The notes under the pieces were generated by a model, which was given only the letters and a program-made list of their open reading frames with translations, had not been told where the DNA came from and did no database searches. Positions 44,297 to 57,154 of a stretch of 64,000 nt of DNA are shown here, in pieces; position 1 is the first letter of the stretch; every line of letters starts with the position of its first letter. The stretch is taken from the NCBI GenBank assembly GCA_037074705.1, contig CM073591.1:86470032-86534031 (forward strand), written 5' to 3'. The DNA is from Zhengitettix transpicula. Taxonomy: Eukaryota > Arthropoda > Insecta > Orthoptera > Tetrigidae. Both the position numbers and the translations under genes were made by a program.

Positions 44297-44544
44297 ACGA
44301 ATCATTAAATTGACTGACAAATCGGCCTTATCATTTCGCCAAGTTTCGTGTGTTCCGAAGCATGTACCTCGAGTTTTTATCGGTAATAATTAATTAATTT
44401 TTTATTTTATCTTTTCAACAAGTAGCCAGTGGTTTCAACCTTCTAATCAGTTCCATTCTCCCGCACTCAAAACATTCATTTTCAAAAACATTTTGAAAAC
44501 TGGAAACATATTTCATGTAGTGGCACGCAGCTCACTATTCCAGT
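44297..44544. other. AT-rich stretch, nothing recognised
   Basis: No feature recognised. Confidence 0.5.
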
Positions 44545-44835
44545 TAAATGTTTGGAACATGTAACACCAATTTAATTTAACGGCTATAAATCCCTTTGGA
44601 GCAGGGTAACGACAGAATATTACCGTCATTTTTATTCGTCACTGCCCCAGAACATAAATCAAACACTTGAATATGTGGAGCTGGTAGCACAGCGGGCGTG
44701 TCGGGAGATCATTGTTGAGGAAACAGCGCGTTCCAGCAGAGACGTATCCCGCCGTTTGTCATTGAATTTCGGTTCGTCCAATTCATAGTGGACAGCACCT
44801 GTCGGCATCTGTCTTGATTGTCACGATAATACTTA
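44545..44835. other. GC-richer island, unidentified
   Basis: Balanced composition. GAGCTGGTAGCACAGCGGGC near 44,680 resembles a tRNA A-box region, but no B-box follows at the right distance. No open frame of note. Confidence 0.25.
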
Positions 44836-45350
44836 AAGGATAAACACAAAACCGATCGATAATCAGAAGCCTCGCTGGTTTGGGTATACCATTACGACTG
44901 CTTTCGTGAACAAAATATTAGCACTGTAATTTATTCCCACTGAGAATATGTACAAATACCATAACTCTATTCGTACCCGATTAGTTTCATTAATATGTGA
45001 TAATAAACGTAATATAATACTTATACATAACTAATATTTATTTACTTATCTACTTTGGGAATTATCCATGTAAAATTAAAAGACTAATAATAAAACGGTA
45101 ATATTAAATATATAAAAAACAAACATCACAGGAAATTATGGAGTCAAAAATCCGTGAATAAATCAATAATATTAATATATTCATTAACAATTAATAATGA
45201 ATAAATTTGCCAAATTCGTCAGAAATATATTTTAATAAAATTAAAACATATTAATCAAATACAAGTTGGCTTGACGGGTCGTTCCTATCTGGAAGCTCTT
45301 CAGGTGCAGATTAAAAAAGGGAAATAATACCAATTTTTTCTGTGCGAAAA
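44836..45350. other. AT-rich stretch, nothing recognised
   Basis: No feature recognised. Confidence 0.5.
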
Positions 45351-45351
45351 C

Positions 45352-45605
45352 AAACGTAAGTTCATACAGACGCATAACTGCACGGGTCAGTTGACAAAAA
45401 CTCAAATAGCTTTTGAGTTTTTTCTCCTGACTCGTGCAGTTGTGTTTCTCTACGCTCTTACGTTTTTTCTGTCCCTGAAGAAAGACACAAGGCTTCCAGA
45501 AACGTTGTGTGGTATTTAGATTATCACTTCTATTGTCTATATTTGGCCCTATTGATTATTATTAATTTTCAATCAGACGTAAATTTTTTCATTTTAATCC
45601 CAGCT
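45352..45605 (+). repeat. Penelope-like pseudo-LTR, head-to-head pair without coding region
   Basis: The plus-strand pseudo-LTR runs from CTTTTGAGTTTTTTCTCC (45,412) through CGTGCAGTTGTGTTTCTC, then CTGAAGA (45,475-45,481) and GAAAC (45,499-45,503), to TTGTGTGGTATTTAGATTA and the end CAATCAGACGTAAATTTTTT. Directly upstream lies an inverted partial copy (45,355-45,404: CGTAAG, ACTGCACGGGTCAGTTGAC, AAAAACTC), so a large hairpin with arms of about 48 bp is formed. No RT follows on either side, so this is a solo or 5'-truncated PLE insertion. It is less decayed than the copies at 11-14 kb. Confidence 0.82.
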
Positions 45606-48070
45606 GTTTTTAAAATATATTTCTGACAAAATTTACTGATTTATTCATTTATAATTCCACGAAATCAGATAAATATAACCTATTTATTTCACTTTACCAA
45701 GACTTTGACGACAGTGTCATGTATGATGTATTGGTTGTTTACTGACAATATTGAAGAGTTTGTCCGTTGAATTTATTTACGTTTAGTTCGCTTCTACAGG
45801 TAAAACGTTTATAACGATCCAAGAATCATTTACCAGTTCAGAGAGCAACCATTGAACCGTTCTTTCTGTAAAGAGAACAAAATCCCTGTCAAAAAACAAT
45901 TAAAACAGAATCTGGGAAGTATGCCATTTAACCTAAAAATTTCTAATGGCAATTTTATTTTGCTTAAAGCTTTGTTACACCTATATATAACAACGGTGCA
46001 AAATTTAGCTTCTTTAGTTCTTCCGTTTTCGTGTGAAACACAAGATTAAGGCACGTCCGCCCTTTTATGTCAAGATAGTGGATGACCGGTTTATAACGTT
46101 AAGTAAATTTTCATCGATCTGTATAAATTTTTCTCTGAATATATCTCACCATAGTCCTATGAAGAGTGAACAAAATTAGCGTGCCAGACGGACAGAGATT
46201 CAGATGACGCGATTCTAAGTAATGTATTATTTTATTTCCGAAGATGCCATGCAGGCAATGAAGTGAACTATATCATGAATACGCCCCTATTCTACGTTAC
46301 TAAATTATTATTCTGCATATGAATACAAATATTTATTACCATTTCGAATCATACAGGATCTTTGGTTTTCTACATATCTTGAGATTAACGATTTTATGTG
46401 AGTTGTATGAATTAGCAATGAGTCAGTATATTTCTTATTCCAGAACTTTACGAATATTAAAGTAATAAATTTGTAACACGACCTTATTCTCACACTTAGG
46501 GTGTTGCATGAACTACTTTATGCTTTTAAAATCATTTGGACAAGTGAAATTATAAAAAGTAATGCTACACCTTTAAAAATCATAAAACTCTTCCACAACC
46601 ATACAAGTTCTTTTAATGTATAAATGAATAATGAACTATTGAACACGCAAAAATTATTAAACTTTGCATATTTCATCCCTTATTATTGTGACTAAAATTT
46701 ACTGATATATTTACACAAAAATACATAAAGTTATCTGCTAAATAATTTCGTCAGTTGGTGTTCTTTATTCGTTGGGTTTGCAATAAAAAAACCATCAAGC
46801 GATGGTTACAGGTTTTTAAAATACTACTATATATTTCTTTCATAACGTATATATTATAAATTATTTTCAACCTAAACCTTCTGTAAGCTACATTTCTAGT
46901 GCATGCCCCATATTTTTGATTCGTAAATGAATCGCACATAGAAGGACTAGAGCAAAGTTTCGTCCGTTTACTGGACCCTGACCCTGTTAACAAGCCTATA
47001 TAATTTCTTAAATATTTCTCCAAAGCTAGGCTACATATGTGCGACATAGCCAAGTGCGAAAGAATACAACTATTTTTCAAATATAATTGAAATGAATGCG
47101 ATACTTTTCCTAAAAACTTACAAAAACATTAATTCTGAGAATCCGTACGTGTTTTGGCTCATTATATCTTTCGTGATCACTAATTTAATTTTTCGTCATA
47201 CTTGATGTACTGTATTCTTTGTTTTCCTTTGATATCAATATGTTTTTAAATTTGTTACTTTATTGTTGCTTGAGCCGCAACGCCAAATTGCCGGTTGTAA
47301 CTAACAACCGTCCCGACGAATTGATCCAATCAATTTCTTTCCGTCAAAGGAAGCCAATCTTTTTGTTATGTCGTAGGGTGTCTTACACAATTTTCTGTTT
47401 ACTAACATGTTTGCGATCCATTTTTTGAATACATTTCTTAGGGTGATTTGTTCGATTGCATGTATCGTGCACCCGCATGCAAAGCAGCAGTGTGTGGCTT
47501 GTGATGAATGCCTGCATATTAGTGACGCAGCGAAAATGAAAGCGGACTCGTGGCCGGTGGGGGTAAAGCTCAAATGAATGGTTTGAATACCCAATTTTAA
47601 TTCATAACGGTGACACTTTTTTGGGTGGGCATCGTGCGTTGAATATATTACTGCCGCGACCTAATAACTCATAGAGCATTATAAATCACTTAACTGTACT
47701 CGTAGCAACGTTTCCTCAATTCCCCACCAAAAAAAAGAGTGTAAACAACAGTCAGATTAGAAAAAAACAATGACATATTGAAGGTCCACGTGTAGGATTA
47801 TTCGGAAAATATAGAACTTTAATAATAGTAAATTTACTTAAAATCATTTATTCTTCTGAATACAAACGGAATTATACTACAATAGTGAGGCAATATTTAG
47901 AATTTAATATAAGACGTAATTGTTTGTTTTATCAATGAGTTTGATAATTTAAAAATTCTTACTGGTACTGTTATTTATTTCTACCATTCAATCAATGACG
48001 CATTACATATTGACATATTGTAAGTGACGATATTTCTCTTCATAATTCAAATCATTTTCGTTTTATAAAG
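45606..48070. other. AT-rich stretch, no gene recognised
   Basis: About 2.5 kb. Open frames of up to 109 codons occur (46,751-47,080 and 47,301-47,594, both minus) but show no known domain. A more balanced part at 47,275-47,640 could be another non-coding island. Confidence 0.45.
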
Positions 48071-48101
48071 AGAAGAGTTGCCGCTATGTGGATAACCCTA
48101 T
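48071..48101 (+). repeat. Family A scrap (3' region)
   Basis: GAGTTGCCGCTATGTGGATAACCCTAT matches the family A segment just before its 3' end over about 27 bp. The flanks do not match. Confidence 0.6.
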
Positions 48102-48979
48102 ACTTTCTACACTTTCTTCTTCTCACTGTTTTATATGTTTTGTAATTTAAGAATTTAAATTTAGCATTCCTAGAAATTTATTACAATAATAGAAAGACAA
48201 GTCAGTGTTCGATTTGGTGTGAAAATTGCATTCTTCATTAGACACGTTGCATGTAAGAAATTACTTTCTTTCACATCCAATAAAACCCAAATAGGCACTC
48301 AATAGGAAAGGTGCCGCTTATTCTTTGTTGCATTCAGGAAGAGGCGCCTCATTTCTTTAACCAAATGTAGACAATTTTTTAAATGAAGGAAGAACTTAAC
48401 AAAGAAGTCGTTTGGAATCGTTATAATACTGTTCTATTTTCAGCGATGGAGTTTCATATCTACATAATTAAATTCCGAACACTACTACAAACAATAATCT
48501 AATTAATCCAGTCTAATCAAAGGAGTGAGCTGTATGCCATATTGTTTGAGATGATAAAACATTAATTCCGCTCCCTATAAATTCATAATATGTCTAATGA
48601 TATCAGAAGGTTATGAATCATTGGTGTAATGAAAGTTTCGAAAAGCCAACACAAATAATCGTAAAGACAGTACAAGGTATAATTTAAAATGTAAATAATA
48701 TGTTAGTATTGTACCAGTCTACCGAACCCCTTCTCCTCTTAATTTTTGGAGTTATTGTAATTCTGCGATGTTAATTACATATCTCCAGCGTCCCTTTGTC
48801 TGGCGGTCTAAAGCAATCTGTGCTGAGCACACAAATCTGGCTTTGTAATACACAGAGTAAATTGAATAGGCGACAACACGTGTTGCGTGTAGGAAACTTG
48901 AAAGGCTCCCATAGAACAGGTAACCACGCAGGAAGATTATCCCCGCACGAGGGGAAGAAAGAATGGAACAGCCTTTCAC
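48102..48979. other. AT-rich stretch, nothing recognised
   Basis: No feature recognised. Overlapping open frames on both strands at 48,752-49,111 lack known domains. Confidence 0.45.
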
Positions 48980-49265
48980 TTTAATTAAGAATTTAAACTC
49001 AGGAATCGCGGGGGCGAATTGAAGTGAAAGAAGAAAGGGGCAAGCGTTCTTAAAATAAGAGCCTGTAAAATTAAATTGAAGATATCTCTCGCTCTCTCTC
49101 GTTTTCATCACCTCTCCTTGCGAAGGAAGGATATAACATAGAGCGTTTGATAGCTTTGTTCCTCGTAATTGAGATTACGTTAATTGAACTGCGTGTAATT
49201 AGCGAAGTGTTGAAAGCCGCGGCTCTATGTTGCCGTTCCTTCCAGAAGGAAACATTTTGAACGGA
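48980..49265. promoter_or_regulatory. GC-richer island with clustered TAATTG/TAATTA motifs
   Basis: Within 49,160-49,205 there are three homeodomain-type cores: GTAATTGAG, TTAATTGAA and GTAATTAGC. The upstream part has an (CT)n-like run and CGCGGGGGCG. No coding frame with a known domain. The cluster could be an enhancer, but this composition can also produce TAATT by chance. Confidence 0.25.
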
Positions 49266-50108
49266 ATAGAAATTCTACTCTAACAAATCATCTGAAAACC
49301 CCTCAAAGGGCTGAATCTAATAAAGTTTATGAAATCTCATCGTTCATTACCTACCGTTTACAGCGAACAATAAATTATATTGAAATGATGTAAAAAATTG
49401 CCTCAGATGTAGACATATATTTAAAAATTGTTATTAAAATTTTATTATTTATCTGAGTATCTGACAAACGCCAATATCCAATAAATATTTCCATTCCCGA
49501 ATATTGTACTAAAATGCTCTGAGGCCGAACTATTATGTTCAATAAAGTTTTTTCACATTAAATTAAAAGCGTTGATCCTCATTTACTTAAGTAATCTCAT
49601 TTGGTATTCACATCTCTATAATTATCATTAATTCCTGACATCTATCAAATTTCAATATTCTCATGCCGCTTATGGTGAATTCATATGCGGTAAATTTGTT
49701 TAACACAAGTTAGCATGAAATACGTAGTCGAAGCTGAATGTAATTCGATAGTGACTTTTAGACCACAACAATCATGTCTAGGGTCCATCTAACATTTACC
49801 TGTGTAAATCACATCTCTATTGTATTCATATTTATTTGCCCTGGCACAACCAAGTCTAATTTCTTAGTTGTTACACTACGATTTTGGTTTATTTTCATTA
49901 TAAATTGATTAAGTAGAGCTCTGGTATTTGAAATCTTTTATATGAAATAATCTGCGCCATGTACAATAATATAAATTTTATATTTTCCGAATAGGTACAA
50001 AACACTTTCGATTGCATTCAAAGTCAGTGGTTAAATAAACTTAAACTAAAACGTACGCTCAATGTTGCAATTTATAACATTTGAAAATATAATAATTTCA
50101 ATAACTTT

Positions 50109-50111
<3 letters not shown>
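49266..50111. other. AT-rich stretch, nothing recognised
   Basis: No feature recognised. Confidence 0.5.

Positions 50112-50156
<45 letters not shown>
50112..50156. repeat. (AT)n microsatellite, 45 bp
   Basis: A pure AT dinucleotide run, the longest in the window. Confidence 0.95.
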
Positions 50157-50157
<1 letters not shown>

Positions 50158-50237
50158 GATTGAATATAAAACATCAGTACAAAGACTGATGGATTTTTAT
50201 GTTTAAATTAAGTATTATATAATTTTATACAATAAGA

Positions 50238-51272
50238 TACAGGAATTATACGTAGATTACAAACTATTATATATACAGGAATTATATGATATATTATGTA
50301 ATACTAATTAGAGGCCATTAATTGTTTTAATATAATTGGATTGTTAGCGGTACATTCCTTGATAGCAACAATCACGGCTCTTTGTCGGCTATAGTTGTTA
50401 TAAACCGCGCGCTCGTAGGAGGATGACCTAAAAAGTACGAATAGCGTTTTCGAGGAAGTTCAACTGCGAAATCTATTGAACTCTATAAAACACAAGTTAA
50501 TAGTTCTTGACGGAGAGACTCATGATATAAAATCGTTAAGTGGAAGCAAAAGATTTGCACCACACAGATGCTCATAAAGGCATCGAGGAGACGTATGTCC
50601 GAGGGCTGACCGAGGGAGCGGCTGATCCCAAAATTCCAGGTGGAATAACAACGAGAACTATGACCGTAGTAGTTATTAAAAATGATGCGTAGAATCAGTG
50701 AATAAAGGATTTTTTTTAGTGAGTTGTGCCCTCAAGCTCCAAGAATCAGATCTGGTACCAGAAAGACATTCGTGAGCACCAAAACAATTATTTAAAGTCT
50801 GTAAACGAGGATTAAAGGTATAAGTCAGATTTCGTTATCTTGTTTACTTTTAGTTTCTTTATTGTGTTTAGAATTTATATTCCGTTCATTTCAATTTTGA
50901 TTTGTTAATTAGTGTATTAAATTTGTTTGTTCTTACTATCAAGCCCAGTAAAGACCCTGAGAGAAAGAGTAATTAGATGAAATTGTTGTAAAATTATAAA
51001 GTTGTATTTTCCTAGAACGCCACAAATAAAATAAATTAAAATAATATAAATTTGATTTGTGAATTTGAGGAAATTAAATGTGCAAAGTGAGGTTGATAGT
51101 TTGTATCTTTGAAGAATAAAATTTGTCTTTTAATTCATTAATTATTTTAATTAAAGCCTTCCAGATTAATCATTACATTTTGGACCAACAACGTAGGGCA
51201 AATTTAATTCAATTAAAGCCTTTCAGTTGATCATTTCAATATATATAATAGTTTGTAATTCCTGTATAGTCT
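50238..51272. repeat. About 1 kb segment bounded by an imperfect inverted repeat
   Basis: ACAGGAATTATACGTAGATT followed by ACAAACTATTATATATA near 50,239-50,275 recurs in reverse orientation near 51,238-51,265 (TATATATAATAGTTTGTAATTCCTGT), apart from an 11-nt insertion in the left arm. The interior includes a CpG-bearing part (50,345-50,700) and two direct repeats of AATTAAAGCCTT(C/T)CAG at about 51,152 and 51,213. It could be a decayed transposon with inverted ends, or chance in AT-rich DNA. Confidence 0.3.
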
Positions 51273-52879
51273 TAACGATCGAATAAAATGGATTCTAGAT
51301 AACTCAGAAACAGAAAATGACAGAGTAGAGGACTAAACGAACTAAAAGAAATTTTAACAAATGCAGGTCACCCATGTTTACCGTCAAACAAGCACGATTG
51401 GCGCTGAATGTATGTAACGATGTGTAATAAGGTGATTAATTGAACTTCTTGAAATAGTGTTCCGGTAGTAATTGTTTGATTATAAAACAGATATCGTTTT
51501 CTTATTTTTCACTCCTGACGATACAGTATTGTATCCTCTGACCTTGAGTTACCGTTTATGTCATTTTCGCGTAGTGCACTGAATGAAAATTGTTACATCT
51601 GAATTTTTTATAAAGAAGAACCTTATTCAGAGATATATCAAGACATGAACCAATCACGTGTCTATTACAATATCCACGTGTGTTTTTTCATTTTTATTCT
51701 ATCACAATTAATAACACTTAACCAAACAACTTTTGTCGGCGGCTCTTGGTAAACATTCGACCTCGTGCTATACGTTTGAACCGAGCTGAAGCAACGTGAA
51801 TTTTTTTCGGAACGATATAATTTGATTGAAACGAGTTATTCAAATATGAAAAGTATACGTATATTAGTTTAGTGGTTTTATTTATGTCAGAAGAGGTCTG
51901 GTAATAAACTCGCGTTATCATAACGATGTATTTCTATCAGAATAATTTACACACATTCGAAAGTCTTTATAATGTAAACTGTCCCTGAAAAGTGTATTTA
52001 GCACCAAAATTTCACAATAACGTAGTTGTATGACATGCAATTGACATTTTAACGGAACAATTGAATCTATACAAAAAATTTATATGTATAAACTATTTCG
52101 GTTAGACGAGATGCACTAATAAATTCATTAATCAGTACTCGTATTTAATGTTAATGTTTACAAACGTAAACAAATACAAATATTAAAGAAATTTATTAAA
52201 TAAATTTACATATAATACTGAACACGTTTTCTCCCTATGATTAGGGACCTCTTTAGTTGCATATAATTCATTAAATCTAAATCAGGGCTGAATGTTGTTA
52301 AATCAACCAAAAATTTTTATGAAACTTCATTTGATATAAATACAAACCGTTCTCCAAATTCACTTTTCCAACATTTTTAACCATTATTTTTTTTAATATT
52401 ATCCTAATAAAAAAACAAATTCCGCCGATACTAAATAAAGCTAATGATGTTAACATTTTACTGCCTACAATGGCCCTTATTTATAAAATTGTTTATAATA
52501 CATACATGAGTTACATGTGAACATATCCAAACTGAAATATTTTTGGCAATTATTACGCAAATCTCTAAAATATGAAAATTTAAATAGTCGAATCGATAAA
52601 CCTGGATATACCAAGGTAAATGGTACCTTGTAATATAGCTAGTTATTTCCTATAATGAAGAAAAAGTCGAAAAAGTGGACGGAATAAAATTTGTGTTGCG
52701 TGCTGCATTCAGGAAGGCGTACACAATTTTTTTGATCACAGTGTTACACAATAAAATTTGGTGTGATTAATATATCAAAGAAATATTCTATTATAATTGA
52801 CAACAATAATGTCTCTAATTTTGGGAATCGTAGTTACACCTCGTAGGTTTTTTTAAATCAAATTGTAAAAATTACGTCA
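51273..52879. other. AT-rich stretch, nothing recognised
   Basis: About 1.6 kb without recognised features. Confidence 0.5.
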
Positions 52880-53115
52880 CGGAACGTAATAACACTTATT
52901 TAAAATTGGACGCGTGCCTGGGAACCGACAACATTAAGTGGCGTAGATTAAGCCACCCTTCAGCTCTCCATAAAGTTGCACGGAGCTTAAGTGAGTCTAA
53001 CTCTTCTTCCGCCCTCACGGTCGAGTTAATAACCGCAGTCCGAGCCCACTTCTCGGATTCTGCAGCTAATGTTTACGACACTTCGACCAATTGAGCAAGG
53101 CGCACAAAGATCATT
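52880..53115. promoter_or_regulatory. GC-richer island with TCF- and homeodomain-like motifs
   Basis: The block has an ACAAAGATCATTAATTCC stretch near 53,104, which joins a TCF/LEF-type ACAAAGATC to a TTAATT core. A 62-codon frame (52,906-53,094) has no known domain. Regulatory role is inference only. Confidence 0.25.
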
Positions 53116-53879
53116 AATTCCATTCGGCATCCCTTTGGTAACATAAAATAGTTCGTATAACCTTTAAAGGAAGAATATTTCAAACCTAAAAAAAATTGGA
53201 GAAGTAGTGAGACCAGCAAATTATTGTTATCCAAGTGTTTAACTGGAATAAACTTATACGTTAGTAATAAATACATTTGACTTCAAATAATTAATAATTT
53301 ATCAGTTCAGAAAACAAGTTTACTTAAACCACAATTTCGTTAAAATTAATAAATGTTTTACATTTAATATACCCTCATTTTTTAAATTTCCTTTTTCCGA
53401 TATTTACAGGCATCCCAAAATTTCTCTCATTAATAAATTATTGCTAAAACTAGGACTCCCCCTATTTAAAAAATTCCTTAGATTTTCATCCTTTATCTAT
53501 TTGCTTTATGTACCAGTGCATAGATTCAGCTGTGCTTTGAGCTACGAAATATTCTTTCACATTCCGAGTTTGCTATAGAATTAATGCGGGTGCTCTCATT
53601 TTAATTATGTAAATGTTAAACAATTTACAACTCATGGACGTAAATTGTGATTTATTATTCTTTGACATTTAATGAATGTATTTTACTAGACTAAAATAAT
53701 ACAGAAAAAACGAATCCTTAATATTTTTACTTAATAAACGCAAAGTGATTTGTTTAGATGTTTTAATGGGAAAATGTATTTCAGACTAATAACAACACTT
53801 AATTTGATCCCTCAAATTATTTTAATCATAGCAGAGACATAAATTAACTCAAATCTATAAGTAGCGAGCAATTTAATTT
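53116..53879. other. AT-rich stretch, nothing recognised
   Basis: No feature recognised. Confidence 0.5.
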
Positions 53880-54075
53880 ACCTTCACCGCAAAACCAAAA
53901 AACATGCTGGCCATTGGCGAGTGAAAATGGGAGGCAGGTGATAATTTACACAGAGAGAGCAATTAAGGGCGACAATCAAAAGGGCTTGGTTCACTCCCGT
54001 TGTCTTTGTTCAGCGTGTCTGCGGAATAGATAACCTGAGGCTCCCTTCGTGAGCTCATTGTGTTACGGAAACCGC
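53880..54075. other. GC-richer island, unidentified
   Basis: Balanced composition without a coding frame; contains ATCAAAAGGG near 53,977 and CTTTGTTC near 54,004, which resemble TCF and Sox sites. Possible conserved non-coding element. Confidence 0.25.
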
Positions 54076-55157
54076 GGTCACTTCCTGTACTAAAGAAAGA
54101 AGGCTACTTTAAAATATTGCACCCTCTAATCGTGTAAAGCGGCACTCTTGATTCGCAACTAATTCTATAAGCCTCATTACTCTTGCCAATATTGTAATAA
54201 TTGCGTAGAAAGTATGCATTAAAAAAATATAAGGATAATATTGAGAGTTGTCATAGTCATAATATATTAACCGTATATAATATTGAACAAAAACTACGGA
54301 TACATTTGCATTAACAGTAAATAATCAAATGGCAAACCAGGTCTGAACGAACTTCTGTGTAAGGTACGATTTCATTACAGATGGAAACAAACGTGTCTAG
54401 ATTTTGAAATTAATTTAATTTATTGGTCGATGACAAATTTGTAAAATTTGGTTAACAAATCGACATAAATTGAGAAGAAATACCAAAGTAGTCACTTCTC
54501 GAGGAAAATATAGAAACATTTGCCTGAGGAAACTGAGAACCATCGGAATTCAATAGTGCCAATACAATCTGCTGGACGAGAAATGACAAGAAAATTCGCA
54601 TCTGGATGTCATAAAGTTTTGTTTGGAGACGCTGCCAGGAGGAAACAATTTCGTTTAAGACTTTGGTGTCCAGAAAGTGACTATCCGAAATTTATGACTC
54701 ACGGATAAATTAATTTCTTCAAATTATACATAGGAAATACCAATACTTTCTGCCAGCATAGTTTTTGTTAAATAAAATTGTTTACTACTTATAGATTAGA
54801 GTTAATTTATATCACTGTTATCATTAAAATTATTTTTGATCTTCAGTATTGAATTATTACTCTCCAAAACAGTTGATCCATAAAACATCAACAAAAAACT
54901 TACTCTCCGTCTTGAAATAAAAAAAATAAGGATTCGTTTTTTCTGTATTATAAGAAAAATTATTTCTGATATGATTGCATGAACAGTTCCAAAGCCACAC
55001 TATAGTAAATTGGATTTGATTTGAAATTTATATTGGAAATTCATGTGGAGACATTTTTTCGTAGAATCGAATGGAATTGGTATTGAGAAGATTGTGAAAC
55101 TAGAAGTGGGACAAAAAGATGCGCTAAATTGTGAAAGTAGATGAGCTAAATAATAAA
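54076..55157. other. AT-rich stretch, nothing firm
   Basis: A 62-codon frame at 54,520-54,708 reads protein-like (for example REMTRKFASGCHKVLFGDAA), but I recognise no domain and see no splice-supported context. The rest is AT-rich. Confidence 0.4.
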
Positions 55158-55484
55158 TTTTTTTATAACAGGCTACATGAGGGTAATCCACATGGTGGCA
55201 ACTCCCGTTGAATAGCATAGGAAGGAATTTGAAAGAGGGGATGCGGAAGGGTAGAAGAAGGTAGCCAAGGGTTAACTAGGGCTCCCGGGCTATATTTTAA
55301 GGATCCTACCCGGCATTCACCTAAAGAAATGCAGGGAAAACCCTAGAAAAACCTGCATCAGGTAGTTAGGGCATTTGGTACTTGTCCCACGTTCTTCCGA
55401 TAGCGGTAGAGGAGTTTTCTGTGGGGACGCAGCGTTCCCTTCTCCGTGCCTCGACCAGTTTAGGAGGCAGCTGGCCGACTATTC
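55158..55484 (-). repeat. Family A retroelement, 5'-truncated copy
   Basis: T7 tail near 55,158, then AACAGGCTACATGAGGGTAA to GGCAGCTGGCCGACTATTC, where it stops. It lacks the 5' third of the element. No target duplication is obvious. Subfamily 1 by its AAAGAAATGCAGGG variant. Confidence 0.92.
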
Positions 55485-56597
55485 GAGGTGGGGCATTGGT
55501 GAGTAATTGAAACATAAAAGAATAAGATAGCTTGCGTGAATAAGAACTAAGTCAAATAATGGATTAAGAGAAAAACGATCTAGAAACCAAATAAAGAAGG
55601 TTACAAACAGTAACACCTTTCTTCTTCAAGGAAATGGGAAAATTGTTTGGGAGTCTGAACACTTATAAAAAAGGAATTTTAAATTCTCATAGTCCTAGAG
55701 ACATAAGTTTCCGGCCTTTTACAATTGAATTCGTAGGTGTATAAAAATATAGGTATGAAATTATGAAATTTCGATGCTGACTAAACTATTTTTAATTATT
55801 TCAAATCATGATTCATAATTAACGACGATGTCTGCAAACAGGAAGAAATAGGTTTTGTCCCATTTGCTAACCTGATCACATCTAATATTTACTCTATCAC
55901 TTTCATAGATCCTCTAATTGTCCCAAATTTTCAAAGCCGACTGCCTAACAAGTATAAAAAATATTTCGAAAAGGACATCGCTATCAAACTCCCCAAAATC
56001 ATTATTATATAAATGTTCACTAATGAGATAAAATTTGAACCTTTACGGCTTTCAAGTACCTTGTTCAGTACGTAAGCATTTGTTGCTGGTTTTGCTAAGT
56101 TTTCTTCTTTTTCTTTGTTTAAATTTTTATGGTTATGGTATCGACAATGTTTAATTTTTTAATTGAAAAATCACTTTTATCTTTTCTTTTTTCTTACATA
56201 ACATTGTTTTATAAATAATCTTGTTTGTTATCTTTTACAAATTACTGTATTTCCCTTGTATAATTCCATTTTTCATATCGGATAATAGACGCAATTCTTT
56301 TATCACAGTAAATAAAACAGTTCATCTGTCTAGCCTTTAATACTCGTAGTAAATGAACCTACACTATCCGTTATGCTTGTAAGATTTTTTCATGCAAATG
56401 TATTTTCAACTGATATCAATAATAGTTTTACCAATCTCTCACAAAACCTTAACATTTTTAATTCTTTGTTTAAATATTAACTAAATGTTGTTTTAAATTG
56501 ACTTACATTTACAGGTTACAATCCGCAAGTAATTTATAATCTTCAGAAACTTTTATTTTACAAGAAAATTTGTAGAGGAAAAATTCCCATGCTAATT
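55485..56597. other. AT-rich stretch, nothing recognised
   Basis: About 1.1 kb without recognised features. Confidence 0.5.
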
Positions 56598-57154
56598 TTA
56601 TGAAAAGGAACCCTGCGAGAGAATTCTCTCGCAGGTGAACCATCGCAGAGAGCTCTGGCGGAGGCTACCTTTGGGGATGCCTTCACATCTCTCTGGTTTT
56701 TTGAACTAAGGTTCCCATATGCCGAGGCACCTCGCCTGTTTTGAGAGGTGTATGTTCCGGGGTCGCAGATCTTGGGCATACGGTAAGAGTTGTCCGCTAT
56801 TCCTATTGGAATAGTCAGCCAGCTGCCTCCTAAATTGGTCAAGGCACGGCGAGGGGAAAGCTGCGATTCCACAGCTAACCCCTCTCCCGCCATCGGAAGG
56901 GTGTGGGACAAGTACCAAATGCCCGACCTACCTGATGCAGGTTTTTCTAGGGTTTTCCCTTCATCACTTTTAGGCGAATTGCAGGGTAGGATCCTTAAAC
57001 CATAGCCCGGGGGCCCTAGTTAACCCTTGGATACCTTCCTCTACCCTTCCACATCCCCCCTTTCAAATCCCTTTCCTATGCTATAAGAGGGGAGTTGCCA
57101 TTATGTGGATTACCCTATACATAGCCTGTCTACACCTCAAAAAAAATTATGAAA
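56598..57154 (+). mobile_element. Family A retroelement, subfamily 2, full length with 5' palindrome
   Basis: The 5' hairpin is a perfect 24-nt palindrome at 56,612-56,635 (arm CCTGCGAGAGAA). It continues with GAGCTCTGGCGGAGGCTACC and CTCTCTGGTTTTTTGAAC, the subfamily 2 variants shared with the 18.0 kb copy. It ends with about eight A. TTATGAAA stands on both sides (56,598-56,605 and 57,147-57,154), probably the target duplication. An apparent 117-codon open frame on the minus strand is not conserved in other copies. Confidence 0.92.

Noticed and set aside
44670..44700. tRNA-like A-box (GGTAGCACAGCGGGC)
   Set aside because: No B-box at the expected distance and no cloverleaf.
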